Source: CAYMQB01 sp964392665
GTDB lineage: Bacteria; Hydrothermota; E44-bin80
Assembly (NCBI GenBank): GCA_964392665.1
Contig: CAYMQB010000045.1
Location: 1 to 22,975, forward strand
DNA: 22,975 bases
Direction of reading: 5' to 3'
Shown here: one piece after another, positions 22,624 to 22,975 of the stretch
Numbering within the stretch: the stretch's first letter is position 1
How the letters are laid out: each line of letters opens with the position of its first letter
Translations under genes and position numbers: made by a program
The notes under the pieces: generated by a model
Database searches by the model: none
The model's input: only the letters and a program-made list of their open reading frames with translations
Told to the model about the DNA's origin: nothing

Positions 22624-22975
22624 TGAAAGTACGGCGGACAGCGTATATCACAGCATAAACTTTGATAAAATACAACAACAACTAATAAATCATAGACGTC
22701 GAATTATAAAGCCAATGCAAATCCGTGTGAAGGGATCAAGTGCTATTTTACATCACATCGGAGTCGTTGGGGACTATCTCGTTGTTATCTTCTCGGCGGT
22801 ATGACTCAACAGATGGTAAAGGTTCCAAATATATTCAACTTTTTGTCCAAACCATTAACTTTAAGGAACGGAAGACACATCATAACCCACCTTAGAGGAA
22901 TAGTCAAATGTTTTTAGGAATAAATCAGACAAATCGAAAGTAGAATTAAGCAGTGTATCTTTGCACTTAAAAATC
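22624..22975. other. Gene-free end of window, nothing recognised
   Basis: Only short frames occur (for example 29 codons from 22715 and 38 codons from 22801), without clear ribosome sites or recognisable products. There is no hairpin with T-run after the barrel gene. It could be intergenic or a decayed gene. Confidence 0.4.

Noticed and set aside
22715..22917. Short frames as a FeoA-like or transposase remnant
   Set aside because: I looked for FeoA because of the DtxR-type neighbour, and for transposase motifs, but found no recognisable match.

Overview
The window is AT-rich, gene-dense bacterial DNA. Two exported proteins end in a FlgD-like/type IX-type sorting tail (Gly-Ile-Tyr-Phe, then a terminal K-V-I-V/I-L-K). 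That tail, together with an outer-membrane-barrel-like protein, a MEMO-AMMECR1 fusion and a tRNA without an encoded CCA, suggests an uncultured Gram-negative lineage related to the FCB group or WOR-3-like candidate phyla. The taxonomic placement is inference. UGA is a normal stop in several genes here (uvrA, the HerA-like ATPase and others), so the genetic code is standard. Several promoters match the sigma-70 consensus with 16-17 bp spacing.

Layout. 1-66: 5' end of a minus-strand secreted-protein gene. 425-5190: a signalling operon (PAS/GAF sensor without kinase; GAF-PAS histidine kinase; response regulator with GAF and a degenerate HD-GYP output). 5278-8073: MEMO-AMMECR1 fusion, DUF192 lipoprotein and a membrane-anchored metallopeptidase. 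8017-11673, minus strand: tRNA-Ala(CGC), uvrA and a class I glutamine amidotransferase. 12066-12839: a secreted thioredoxin-fold protein whose UGA codon sits exactly at the first redox cysteine, followed by a SECIS-like hairpin; it is best read as a selenoprotein. 12996-13592: coaE. 13632-13804, minus: a probable small RNA with its own consensus promoter and terminator. 13930-14098: clustered mini-hairpin repeats. 14118-16915, minus: HerA-like ATPase and a YlbF-family partner. 17134-20542: secreted alpha/beta hydrolase with a PDZ-like domain, and an FG-GAP/VCBS protein. 21061-22623: a DtxR-family metalloregulator and an outer-membrane-barrel-like protein, each preceded by a GTTAG-N6-CTAAC palindrome. 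22624-22975: nothing recognised.

The strongest new observation is the exported Sec-x-x-Cys thioredoxin-like protein with a C-terminal sorting tail. Standard gene calling would break it and report only the part from 12273. Other points of interest are the minus-strand RNA with a C-rich loop, a dyad exactly centred between two divergent promoters, two apparently leaderless genes, and the DtxR-type two-operator cassette.
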